57,361 nt of DNA from an uncultured Oscillospiraceae bacterium (lineage in GTDB: Bacteria; Bacillota; Clostridia; Oscillospirales; Acutalibacteraceae). Numbering within the stretch: the first letter of the stretch is position 1; every line of letters starts with the position of its first letter. This document shows positions 24,602-32,978 of the stretch, one piece after another. A program made the translations under genes and the position numbers. The notes below the pieces were generated by a model. The model saw only the letters and a program-made list of their open reading frames with translations, was not told the origin of the DNA and made no database searches. Location: assembly GCA_900549825.1 (NCBI GenBank), contig URQB01000014.1, positions 1 through 57,361 of the forward strand, given 5' to 3'.

Positions 24602-25160
24602 AAAGTTTACCATCAAGGATTTCGTGTTCCTGGCGATTCTTTCCGCCGCTATGACGCTTGCCGGCGGGATCACGATGCCGCTTGTGATGCACACCACGCT
24701 CTTCGGGCTGCGCAACATGGCCGCTGCGCCGCTCTACGCCCTGTTCTGCGCGATCGGCCTCATGAAGGTGCGCAAGCCCGGCGCGCTGACGGTAATCGGC
24801 CTTTTTTCCGGCGCGCCGCTTGTGATGATGTCCACGGTTATGTTCTTTAATAACCTGGTAGCAGCGGTCGTGGCAGAGCTGTTGATGCTTCTGATCTTCC
24901 GGGGATATGCAAAAAAGAGCGCGGTGCTCTTCACTGCGGGCATTTATATGCCGCTTTCCCTTCCGGTTACGCTGCTCTTCAGCATCTGGCTCAACGGCAG
25001 CAGCTACAACGATCTGATCGCGCGCCCGATCCCCGCTATTTTCACTTCGATCGGCACGATCGTGCTCGGCTTCCTGGGCGCATGGCTGGGGATGAAAATT
25101 GCAAAGGAGCTGCAAAAAGCAGGGAAACTCAAGCCCTATGGGGAGGATACCGATGTTTGA
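24570..25160 (+). CDS. ECF transporter S component (MptD family)
   Basis: This 196-residue membrane protein has about six hydrophobic helices and an N-terminal cytosolic segment (FTIKDFVFLAILSAAMTL), in the pattern of MptD-like ECF substrate-binding S components. GTG 24570 follows AAAAGGAG at 8 bp and lies inside the previous gene. The T and A components follow at once, so the set is complete. The S component decides the substrate. Genes of this family with NEAT and CydDC-like partners have been linked to heme in Group A Streptococcus (SiaFGH). A tetrapyrrole or metal chelate is the likely cargo here. Confidence 0.85.
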   Translation: MSTVEKEKVFKKFTIKDFVFLAILSAAMTLAGGITMPLVMHTTLFGLRNMAAAPLYALFCAIGLMKVRKPGALTVIGLFSGAPLVMMSTVMFFNNLVAAVVAELLMLLIFRGYAKKSAVLFTAGIYMPLSLPVTLLFSIWLNGSSYNDLIARPIPAIFTSIGTIVLGFLGAWLGMKIAKELQKAGKLKPYGEDTDV

Positions 25161-25836
25161 TTCGCTGCGGGCAAAAAAGCCGCTTTACCCGCTGGTCGGC
25201 TTGATCGCATCTGTTGCGACGCTGATTGCAGGGATGCTGTTTTCCAAATATCTCTCTGTTTTTCTTTTCATTGCTGTTCTGGCCGTGCTGTATGCATCGT
25301 TCGGCTTCGGCAAGGTGGAGCTGAAGGTAGGTGCCATGATGCTGTGCCTTGGGCTGCTGATCGGCCTGCTTTCCGCCGCAACAAGCCGCAGTTTCGACTC
25401 CTTCTGGCAGACGGTTGGCCGCACGCTGCTGCTCGGCATCTGCTCTGTGCCGATCATCTCGATCCCCCCTGCGGACCTGACGCGCTGCCTGGTGCAGCTC
25501 AAATGCCCACGCGTCATCACGTTAGGGATGCTGGTCACGATCCGCTTTATCCCGGTTCTGGCGGGAGAAATCCGTCAGATTTGGGAAGCGATGAAAACCA
25601 GAGGCGCCCGCGTGGCATGGTACCGCTTCGACTGCCTGTATCGGGCCTTCTTCATTCCACTGACGATGCGCATCATCAATATCTCGGACACGCTTTCCCT
25701 TTCGCTCGAAACGCGCGGCTTTGTGCTGGACGATAAAGAAGCGACCGTTTACCATCCGGTTGCGTTCCATCTGAGGGACGGCCTGTTCTCCCTATTGGTA
25801 GCCTGCTCGATCGTGGGATTGGTGGTGATCGCATGA
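25153..25836 (+). CDS. ECF transporter T component
   Basis: The 227-residue membrane protein is the energy-coupling scaffold (EcfT). It has five or so helices and the coupling-helix motif region ending in AMKTRGARVAWYR and the second SLSLETRGF, the Ala-Arg-Gly-type motifs that dock on the ATPases. ATG 25153 follows GGGGAGGAT and overlaps the S gene by 8 nt. The ATPase gene overlaps its end by 4 nt. Confidence 0.88.
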   Translation: MFDSLRAKKPLYPLVGLIASVATLIAGMLFSKYLSVFLFIAVLAVLYASFGFGKVELKVGAMMLCLGLLIGLLSAATSRSFDSFWQTVGRTLLLGICSVPIISIPPADLTRCLVQLKCPRVITLGMLVTIRFIPVLAGEIRQIWEAMKTRGARVAWYRFDCLYRAFFIPLTMRIINISDTLSLSLETRGFVLDDKEATVYHPVAFHLRDGLFSLLVACSIVGLVVIA

Positions 25837-27272
25837 GCGCCGCGGTGGAACTTCGGAACGTCTCCTTTGCCTACAGCGGCACGGAGAAGCTGATTTTAAA
25901 GGATGCGAATCTGCGCCTCGATTATGGCTCCTTCACCGTGCTCTCCGGCGTGTCCGGCGAGGGAAAGACGACGCTGCTCTCCATCATCAACGGCGTGATC
26001 CCCTACATCAACGGCGGCAAGCTGACCGGCGAAGTTTATCTCAATGGGCGGGATGCATCCAAAATGCGGACCAGCGAGCGCTCCCGCCTGGTTGGCAGCG
26101 TTTTGCAGAACGCGGACGAGCAGATCGTCCATGACCGCGTGGAGGATGAAGCTGCCTTTGGCTGCGAAAATTTCAAGATACCCGTGCCGGAGATTCAAAA
26201 TGCCGTGCAGAAAAGCCTTGACTGGATGAGCCTGAAACCGGAGTGGGCCACCAAAACGCTCTCCGGCGGCCAGAAGCAGCGGCTGATTACCGCCGCGACG
26301 CTCGCGATGGATCAGCGCATCCTCATCCTTGACGAACCACTGGCCAACCTCGACAAGGACGGCGCAAAGCTTTTGCTGGATACCCTGCAGCGGCTGTCGA
26401 ACGAGGGGGTTGCCATCCTGCTGGCGGAGCACCGGCTCGATATTGTCCTACCCTATGCGGACCGGGTGGTCTGGCTGAAGGAAGGCGCTGTTTTGACCAG
26501 CGACTCTCCGCACCAGTATCTTGCGCAAAACCGCGAGCGAATTCCCCCCTGTACAAACGGGAAAATCCAGAAAAACCGGCCGTGCCTGGAGGCAGATGAA
26601 ATCAGTTATTTCGCAGGCGGGAGAGAGATTCTCAAGCAGCTCAGCGCCCAAATCCGCTTTGGGGAACGCATTGTCCTGCTTGGCGAGAACGGCTGCGGCA
26701 AAACGACGCTTCTGCGCCTGCTCGCAAGGCTCACAAGGCCCACCTCCGGCACGCTCAGGCAGTTTATCCTGCCCGGCGACCGGCATAAAAAGCCGCGTGC
26801 CGAATGGTTTCAGAGGGTGGGCTTCGTCTATCAGAACCCCTCCTACCAGCTCTTTATGCCAACCCTGATGGAAGAAGTGGCTTACCGGGCCGTCTCCCTG
26901 GAAAAGGCTGCGCAGATGATCGAGCAATTCGGCCTCTCCGGCCTGGAAAACCGCCATCCGCACTCCCTATCAGAGGGGCAGAAGCGCCGCGCCGGGATCG
27001 CCGCGATTGCCGCCGGGGAGCCTGAGGTGATCCTGCTCGATGAGCCAACCGTCGGCCAGGACTATCAGAACCTGAAGAATATGGTTGAGTCGCTCAACCG
27101 GCTGCAGGCGGAAAAGGGCTGTACGATGATCACCGTTACGCACGATTTTCGCTGCGCCGCCGCGCTGGCTGACCGTGTGCTGGTGCTGGAGGATGGAAGA
27201 ATCGCAAAGAAGGGCGGGCCTGAGCTTGCCGACCGCTATTTTAGGAGGAATATTTCTTCATCAGCTCTTTGA
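25833..27272 (+). CDS. ECF transporter ATPase, two fused ATP-binding domains
   Basis: The 479-residue protein holds two ABC ATPase domains in one chain, replacing separate EcfA and EcfA'. Domain 1 has GVSGEGKTTLL, LSGGQKQRLITAA and LILDEPLANLD; domain 2 (from about residue 250) has GENGCGKTTLLR, LSEGQKRRAGIAA and ILLDEPTVGQD. All Walker residues are intact, including the switch His in each half (AEHRLD, THDFR). It ends the operon, with a strong terminator 31 bp later. Confidence 0.92.
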   Translation: MSAAVELRNVSFAYSGTEKLILKDANLRLDYGSFTVLSGVSGEGKTTLLSIINGVIPYINGGKLTGEVYLNGRDASKMRTSERSRLVGSVLQNADEQIVHDRVEDEAAFGCENFKIPVPEIQNAVQKSLDWMSLKPEWATKTLSGGQKQRLITAATLAMDQRILILDEPLANLDKDGAKLLLDTLQRLSNEGVAILLAEHRLDIVLPYADRVVWLKEGAVLTSDSPHQYLAQNRERIPPCTNGKIQKNRPCLEADEISYFAGGREILKQLSAQIRFGERIVLLGENGCGKTTLLRLLARLTRPTSGTLRQFILPGDRHKKPRAEWFQRVGFVYQNPSYQLFMPTLMEEVAYRAVSLEKAAQMIEQFGLSGLENRHPHSLSEGQKRRAGIAAIAAGEPEVILLDEPTVGQDYQNLKNMVESLNRLQAEKGCTMITVTHDFRCAAALADRVLVLEDGRIAKKGGPELADRYFRRNISSSAL

Positions 27273-27303
27273 AGCTGTGATTGATGGGATAAAGATAAAG
27301 AGG

Positions 27304-27344
27304 GACCCGCCCGCAGGTTATGCGCCTGCGGGCGGGTCTCTTTT
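27304..27344 (+). terminator. Terminator of the NEAT-ABC-ECF operon
   Basis: GACCCGCCCGCAGG (27304-27317) pairs with CCTGCGGGCGGGTC (27325-27338), a perfect 14-bp stem, followed by TCTTTTCT. Confidence 0.9.
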
Positions 27345-27391
27345 CTATCCTGACAGATCAGCGGCCTTTGCAGCAGGCCTATCTGAGCTGT

Positions 27392-28852
27392 TCATAAATT
27401 TTCACCGGCTCCAGCCACTGGGCCGGCCCGGCCTGCGCGTTCGTCTCGATCGAAAGGTGTACAAACCAGCTGCTCCCTGCGGCGCTCCTCCAGCTCACGA
27501 AGGATCCGCTCTTTGCGCTTGCCTGTATAGCGGTAAAACAGCATGGGAATAATCGCCAGCGCGAAGCCCGCCGCCGGGAGCAGCGTGACCAGAGCAAAGA
27601 TGCCGTCGAGCGTACGCGCGGTCTGTGCCTGCTGCACCACAACGCCCATCGCATCCTCTACCGGCTGCTTAAACCGGATCAGCACGAGGAAAACGGACAC
27701 AGTGATCGCAGCAAAGGCATTGTTGAACTTGGTAACGGAGGAATTCAGGGAGAAGCAGAAGCCCTCCAGCCGCTCCCCCGTTTTCCATTCGAGGTAATCG
27801 AGGCTGTCACCCACCATTGGGTAGGCAATCGTGGAAAATACACCGAGCGGGATGCCCCCCACCGCCAGGAACGGCAGGATGGCATAGAAATGATCATAAC
27901 CGACGAAATAGGCGGCGCTGAGCACCACAGCGCCCATCACGCCAAAGAAAATATAGACTTTTTTATAGCCGAATTTTGTATAGAGCGGCGGCGTCACCAG
28001 CATACCCGCAAACATCCCCACAGCAATGATGACCACCATGATGATCTGCACCGTCCCCGGGGAGAAGCTGCTTTGGATATTGTAATTTGCAACATATACT
28101 GCCGAGATCTGCAGCAGGTACCGGGTGCAGCTGAGCATGGTGGCGAGCAGCGTCAGCAGCATCGGCGTATTCTGGAAGGCAAGACGCATAATCTTTTTGA
28201 CCGGCAGTTTCTCCTCCTTGACGGGTTGGATCCGCTCCTTTGCATTCCGGTAAACAGAAAAGAGCGCGCACATACCGAACAGGCCGATCAGGGATGCAAA
28301 GCCAAAATAGCCGGTACGCTCCCCAAAGCGCTCCGCAAGCATCGGTACGACCAGCATTGGGATTACGCTGCCCACCGAGCCGACTGTAACGGCAAGGGAA
28401 AGCGTTTTCGCCCGCTCGCCCGCATGCGGCGTCGTTACGGAGATCAGGCTCCAGAGCGGCACATCGGTGACGGTATAGAGCGTATCGAACACAAAATAGG
28501 TCACGGCCGCAAAAACGATCTTCCATGTATTCGGCAAATCCGGCGCCGCGAACAGGAGCGCCGTAAAAATGCCCATCGGGATTGCGAAATAGAAGAAATA
28601 TTTCCGCATGCGCCCATGCTTTCCCATTCTGGTGCGGTCGATGAGGATCCCCATCACGGGGTCGTTGACCGTATCCCAGATACGGGCGGCTCCCATGAGC
28701 ACCGGCACCGCCGCCATGGGCAGCAGAAATACATCCGTGTAAAAATAGAGCAGATAGGAGGCGATCATGCTGGATACGACATAGCTGTTGACACTTGCAA
28801 AGCTGATAGACAGCTTCTCCCGGAAGGTGACATAGCGCTTCTGGTTATCCAA
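27392..28852 (-). CDS. GPH-family sugar:cation symporter (MFS)
   Basis: The 486-residue membrane protein has 12 hydrophobic segments and the phrases of the glycoside-pentoside-hexuronide symporter family: MGAARIWDTVNDPVMGILIDRTRMGKHGR-type loop 2-3 with D-x-x-x-DP-x-x-G, and YPMVGDSLDYLEWKTGERLEG near the middle. These import sugars or glycosides with Na+ or H+. TTG 28852, preceded by AGAGGGGG, overlaps the stop of the phospholipase-like gene upstream, so the genes are coupled. The substrate is unknown. A GH2 glycosidase gene lies 2 kb away on the other strand. Confidence 0.9.
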   Translation of the reverse strand: MDNQKRYVTFREKLSISFASVNSYVVSSMIASYLLYFYTDVFLLPMAAVPVLMGAARIWDTVNDPVMGILIDRTRMGKHGRMRKYFFYFAIPMGIFTALLFAAPDLPNTWKIVFAAVTYFVFDTLYTVTDVPLWSLISVTTPHAGERAKTLSLAVTVGSVGSVIPMLVVPMLAERFGERTGYFGFASLIGLFGMCALFSVYRNAKERIQPVKEEKLPVKKIMRLAFQNTPMLLTLLATMLSCTRYLLQISAVYVANYNIQSSFSPGTVQIIMVVIIAVGMFAGMLVTPPLYTKFGYKKVYIFFGVMGAVVLSAAYFVGYDHFYAILPFLAVGGIPLGVFSTIAYPMVGDSLDYLEWKTGERLEGFCFSLNSSVTKFNNAFAAITVSVFLVLIRFKQPVEDAMGVVVQQAQTARTLDGIFALVTLLPAAGFALAIIPMLFYRYTGKRKERILRELEERRREQLVCTPFDRDERAGRAGPVAGAGENL

Positions 28853-29765
28853 TGCGGAGCACCCCCTCTTCCCCGCCGTAATAGCCGAAGTCAAAATCGC
28901 GCGTGATCAGCGGGGAATCCGCTGTGCTTCCGCCATGGCATGCCGCAGAAATCAGCTCCTGCGCCTCTCCCGCCGCATGCAGGAGAAGATCCTCCACGCT
29001 GTGGCGGTAAATGCCTTCCGGATGGCGCGGGTCGCGCCACGCCCGGCGCTCTTCGTTGAGGATTCCGGCACAGGGATGATCGCGCTTGAGCTTCGTTGAG
29101 AGATCATAGCCGCCTGGAATCAAGCCGCTGACCGCTTTGGCAACCGGTTTTGTAATGCCCGTCCCGTGCAGCTGGAGGAAAGTGAGCACCGGAATCGTAG
29201 CGACTGCATTCGTGATCTGTGAAAGCGACACCGTTTCATGGAACAGGGAAGCGATGATCTTACGCCATACCTCTGCAATTGCCCGCGTCTCTCCCGCCTC
29301 AAGCCGGAGAAAGTCTGTCCGGAAGGTAGAGATCGGCCTTCCAGTCTGCTGATGGTACAGGGCGATATCGATTTCCGTCTCACACTGCCCGTGCAGGCTC
29401 GCGTTGCTGCCCACGCCCGCATGTGCGCCCACAAAGCTCTCCACATAAGGGTGCAGATATTTATCTGCACAGTAATGCGAAATCAGACCCGCATACCAGG
29501 AAAATAAGAGCTTCTTCTGTTTACCGGCCGTATCGATCTCCGCCTGCGCGATGCGGAACATGGACGCAACGTCCACATCCATCTGCAGGCGATCGCCATA
29601 GCTCATCAGGCTTTTGAGGCCGGGCAGCAGGCTGTAATAAAAAATATCCGGCCCCATATTCCCCAGGAAAAATGCGGGCATATACAGATCGAGCCCCGGC
29701 TCCCGCCCGGCCAGCCTGTGCCGAAGCATCTTTCCGGCCGTCATATGCGCAATCATATCACCCAT
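28845..29765 (-). CDS. Zinc-dependent phospholipase C-like protein
   Basis: The 306-residue protein matches the zinc-dependent phospholipase C (PF00882) family that hydrolyses phospholipid head groups. Its typical residues are seen: an early His (AHMTAGKML), GNMGPDIFYYSL (Asp ligand), and SHYCADKYLHPYVESFVG (His, Asp and His of the metal site). No signal peptide is present, as is common for this Clostridia subgroup. GGAGGCGC precedes ATG 29765. An 11-bp-phased TTAAC triplet lies upstream (29825-29850), consistent with phosphate control. Confidence 0.88.
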   Translation of the reverse strand: MGDMIAHMTAGKMLRHRLAGREPGLDLYMPAFFLGNMGPDIFYYSLLPGLKSLMSYGDRLQMDVDVASMFRIAQAEIDTAGKQKKLLFSWYAGLISHYCADKYLHPYVESFVGAHAGVGSNASLHGQCETEIDIALYHQQTGRPISTFRTDFLRLEAGETRAIAEVWRKIIASLFHETVSLSQITNAVATIPVLTFLQLHGTGITKPVAKAVSGLIPGGYDLSTKLKRDHPCAGILNEERRAWRDPRHPEGIYRHSVEDLLLHAAGEAQELISAACHGGSTADSPLITRDFDFGYYGGEEGVLRIG

Positions 29766-29824
29766 TCAAAAAGCGCCTCCTTATCGTTTGTCCCCTATGA
29801 TAACAAAAGCACTTGAAAAAAGGG

Positions 29825-29850
29825 TTAAGCCTGCATTAAAGGCGCGTTAA
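29825..29850 (-). promoter_or_regulatory. Pho-box-like direct repeats upstream of the phospholipase gene
   Basis: Three TTAA cores begin at 29825, 29836 and 29847, exactly 11 bp apart. In the gene direction they read TTAAC, TTAAT, TTAAC, like the TTAACA repeats bound by PhoP of Bacillus. A -10-like TATCAT follows before the gene. Confidence 0.6.
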
Positions 29851-29884
29851 ACCATAGGGCCGGAGGTTAAAATTTTGTAAATGC

Positions 29885-30754
29885 TCAGATCCGCTTTTGA
29901 AAATTCCCCTCCACCACGACGTCTTCATTGATCAGGATAAATGCCGCAGGGTCTTTTTGCAGCACTGCCTTTTTGAGCACAAGGGATTCCTTTTTGGTTA
30001 CAACGGTCAAAAGAATATTCGCTTTTTCTTTGGTATATCCGCCGCAGCCCTCCCACCGCGTGACGCCGCGATGCACCGTGTCAAAAATCAGCTGCTCCAG
30101 CTCCGGCTGTTTTGTGATGATCAGGCAGCTGCGCATGATGCTCTGCAAATGCACCTTGTCGAGCACAACCGCCGTCACGGCGCTGTAAATAATAGAATAG
30201 ACCACTGTCTCCAAATCCGTCATCAAAAGGCACGCGGTATAGACGAAAACGTTGAGCAGCAGGAGCAGCTTTCCCACACTGAATTTCGGATTGCGCGCGG
30301 TAAAATAAACGCCCAGAATCTCCTCCCCGCCGCCGCTGCCGCCGGACAGCAGCGTCATCCCCGCACCGGCGCCCGCCAAAAGCCCGCCGACCAGGCAGGC
30401 CGTCAGGCGGTCCGCAAGGAGCGGGGCCTCCGGGATCGGAACAATCGTCAGAAACAGCGTGTAGCAGGGCACGCAGAGCATCGTCTTGATGAAAAAGCCC
30501 CGGTCAAGGCGATAGGAAAGGAACAGCAGCGGCAGGTTGATCAGGTAATAGAAGATGCCCGCCCAGTCGATCTCCGCAAGCGCCAAATGAAAAACACCCC
30601 GCAGGAGATGCTGCAACAGCTGCGCGATGCCGAGGAACCCGCCGTTGAACAATCCCGCCGGTACAATAAACCAATTCAGCGCACAGGAAAACAGCAGGGA
30701 TCCGGATACCAGCAGCAGAATCGCCCTTCCGGTCAGACAGCGCGTCCATTTCAT
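29885..30754 (-). CDS. YitT family membrane protein (DUF161/DUF2179)
   Basis: The 289-residue protein has an N-terminal membrane part with five to six helices (including FIVPAGLFNGGFLGIAQLL and a Gly-rich LLSGGSGGGEEILG loop) and a C-terminal cytosolic DUF2179 domain (from about residue 215; ending AAFILINEDVVVEGNF). This is the standard YitT layout; the function of the family is unknown, with suggested links to small-molecule transport. Start ATG 30754 follows AGGGGACC. A phased TTAAC triplet identical in geometry to that of the next gene lies upstream. Confidence 0.92.
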   Translation of the reverse strand: MKWTRCLTGRAILLLVSGSLLFSCALNWFIVPAGLFNGGFLGIAQLLQHLLRGVFHLALAEIDWAGIFYYLINLPLLFLSYRLDRGFFIKTMLCVPCYTLFLTIVPIPEAPLLADRLTACLVGGLLAGAGAGMTLLSGGSGGGEEILGVYFTARNPKFSVGKLLLLLNVFVYTACLLMTDLETVVYSIIYSAVTAVVLDKVHLQSIMRSCLIITKQPELEQLIFDTVHRGVTRWEGCGGYTKEKANILLTVVTKKESLVLKKAVLQKDPAAFILINEDVVVEGNFQKRI

Positions 30755-30804
30755 AAAAGGTCCCCTTTTCGTCAGATATCAGAAAAAGGATAGCACAGAG
30801 CGTG

Positions 30805-30830
30805 TTAAAACGGCATTAAGAACAGGTTAA
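30805..30830 (-). promoter_or_regulatory. Pho-box-like direct repeats upstream of yitT-like gene
   Basis: TTAA cores begin at 30805, 30816 and 30827, exactly 11 bp apart, and read TTAAC, TTAAT, TTAAC towards the gene. TATCCT lies at a suitable distance as a -10 box. Confidence 0.6.
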
Positions 30831-30891
30831 AATTGTGCTTCAAGAAGCGGCCGCCGGGAAGGCTTTAATTATATCCGATTTAAAAATTCGG

Positions 30892-30920
30892 TTGCTATTT
30901 TTTTATCTTTCTCTTATAAT
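30892..30920 (+). promoter_or_regulatory. Promoter of the GH2 gene
   Basis: TTGCTA (30892-30897) and TATAAT (30915-30920) are separated by 17 bp. Confidence 0.7.
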
Positions 30921-30960
30921 AAAACTAAATCCAATTTGACAGGATAAGGAGCTGATCGCT

Positions 30961-32700
30961 TTGACTAACCTCCCACGCCCGGAATACCCCCGTCCGCAGT
31001 TTTTCCGGGATGCCTGGCAAACCCTCAACGGCGAATGGGCGTTTCAGATCGACCATGGCAGGAGCGGGCGCGACCGCGGGCAGAGCAGCCCGGACGCCCG
31101 TTTTGACAAAACAATCCTTATCCCCTTTTGCCCGGAATCGAAGCTGTCCGGCATTGAAAACAAGGACTTCATGGAATCCGTCTGGTACAGAAGAACGCTC
31201 ACACTCACACAAGCACAGCTCGCCGGGCGCGTACTGCTGCATTTCGGCGCGGTAGATTATGCCTGTACGGTCTTCCTCAACGGCGCAGAATGCGGGACGC
31301 ACCGGGGCGGCTACAGCTCGTTTCAATTTGATATCACGCAATACGTACATCCGGGCGAAAACACGCTGACCGTCCACGCCGTGGACCATCAGCGCGACGG
31401 CACCCAGCCGCATGGCAAGCAGTGCGACAAATACCACTCTGCGGGCTGCCACTATACGCGCACCACTGGCATCTGGCAGACGGTGTGGCTTGAATTCGTG
31501 CCGCCCGTTTATCTGGAAAGCGTCCATTTGATCACAGATTTCCGCACCGGGAGCATCACGTTCCGCGCGGTCGTCAATCAACTTCCAAAGGAGCTTTTCC
31601 TGCGCACTTCCATTACCTTTGCGGGAAAGCCGTGTGCAAGCGCAACCGTACCGCTCTCAGCCGGTGGCACGGTCTACTCCATGCAGGTGGAGAACGTGAA
31701 GTGCTGGGACGTATTGCAGCCGAATCTTTACGACCTTACCTACGAGCTGCTCGACGGCGAAACCGTGATCGATGCGGTGCAGAGCTATTTCGGCTTCCGC
31801 ACGGTCGAGCTCCGGGATCACGCCATCTGGCTCAACGGCCGCCCCGTTTTCCAGCGTCTGGTGCTCGACCAGGGCTATTATCCGGACGGCATCTATACCG
31901 CGCCCACGGATGCGGACCTCAAGCGGGATATTGAGCGCTCCATTGCGCTCGGCTTCAACGGTGCGCGATTGCATCAGAAGGTGTTTGAGGAGCGCTTCCT
32001 CTACTGGGCGGATCAGCTCGGCTATCTCGTCTGGGGCGAGCAGGCAAGCTGGGGGCTTGATCTGACAACCAGCGAGGGGCTCGTCCATTTCCTGCCAGAA
32101 TGGCTGGAGGTTGTAGAACGTGACTGCAACCATCCCTCTATCGTAGGCTGGTGCCCCTTCAATGAGACATGGGATCAGGTCCACCGCCGCGCAGACAAGC
32201 GCGTACTGGAAGCCGTCTATCTCGCAACGAAGGCCGCCGATCCCACGCGCCCTGTGATTGATACAAGCGGCAATTACCATGCCAGGACGGATATCTACGA
32301 CGTACACGATTACGAACAGGACGTGAATATCTTCGCCGCACGCTATGGCGCGGTAACGCGCGAGACGGTCTATGAGCCATATCCCGACCGGCAGCACTAT
32401 GAGGGCCAGCCCTATTTCGTCAGCGAATACGGCGGGGCCTGGTGGGCGCCGGGCAGGAAAAAGGGCTGGGGCTACGGAAAAGCGCCGGAGAGCGAGGCGG
32501 AATTTGCGCGGCGGTATGCAAGCCTCACCCGCGCGCTGATGGAGAACCCCAATATCTGCGCGCTATGCTATACGCAGCTCTACGATGTGGAGCAGGAGCA
32601 GAACGGGCTGTACACCTATGAGCGGGCGCCAAAATTCAGCCCGGGAATCTATGAGCAGATTCGCGCGGCAAACAGCGCGCCGGCAGGAAACGAAAAATGA
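30961..32700 (+). CDS. Glycoside hydrolase family 2 enzyme (beta-galactosidase/glucuronidase type)
   Basis: The 579-residue enzyme has the three-domain GH2 layout: an N-terminal jelly roll (to about 180, with YRRTLTL and HFGAVDYACTVFLNG), an Ig-like middle domain and a TIM barrel. The acid/base Glu is E402 in PFNETW and the nucleophile is E489 in VSEYGG. It lacks a signal peptide and so acts inside the cell on imported glycosides. The length is at the short end for LacZ-type enzymes and fits beta-glucuronidase-sized members, but the glucuronidase N-x-K signature is not obvious, so specificity is open. TTG 30961 follows AAGGAG at 9 bp. It has its own promoter and terminator. Confidence 0.92.
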   Translation: MTNLPRPEYPRPQFFRDAWQTLNGEWAFQIDHGRSGRDRGQSSPDARFDKTILIPFCPESKLSGIENKDFMESVWYRRTLTLTQAQLAGRVLLHFGAVDYACTVFLNGAECGTHRGGYSSFQFDITQYVHPGENTLTVHAVDHQRDGTQPHGKQCDKYHSAGCHYTRTTGIWQTVWLEFVPPVYLESVHLITDFRTGSITFRAVVNQLPKELFLRTSITFAGKPCASATVPLSAGGTVYSMQVENVKCWDVLQPNLYDLTYELLDGETVIDAVQSYFGFRTVELRDHAIWLNGRPVFQRLVLDQGYYPDGIYTAPTDADLKRDIERSIALGFNGARLHQKVFEERFLYWADQLGYLVWGEQASWGLDLTTSEGLVHFLPEWLEVVERDCNHPSIVGWCPFNETWDQVHRRADKRVLEAVYLATKAADPTRPVIDTSGNYHARTDIYDVHDYEQDVNIFAARYGAVTRETVYEPYPDRQHYEGQPYFVSEYGGAWWAPGRKKGWGYGKAPESEAEFARRYASLTRALMENPNICALCYTQLYDVEQEQNGLYTYERAPKFSPGIYEQIRAANSAPAGNEK

Positions 32701-32727
32701 ATGATACCAGCCATTGCGGAGAAAAAA

Positions 32728-32765
32728 GGCCCTGCAGAATTGATCTGCAGGGCCCTTTGCTTTTT
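32728..32765 (+). terminator. Terminator of the GH2 gene
   Basis: GGCCCTGCAGA (32728-32738) pairs with TCTGCAGGGCC (32744-32754), followed by CTTTGCTTTTTG. Confidence 0.88.
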
Positions 32766-32978
32766 GATCAAAACGCCGTCCTCCTTATCTTTCGCCGGCC
32801 GGGAGAGCAGCCCGGGATATCCATTGCTTCCGCCATTCACCCTTGGAAGCTTGCCGGCAAAATGTGAACATTCTTTGTTCTGAGGGGGTGGGGAGGGTGG
32901 AATGCCTTCTTCCCACACCTCCCCTTTTCCCTCAGCATATACTGTAGAAAACTCTAGAAATGAAAGGTATGAAAGACT

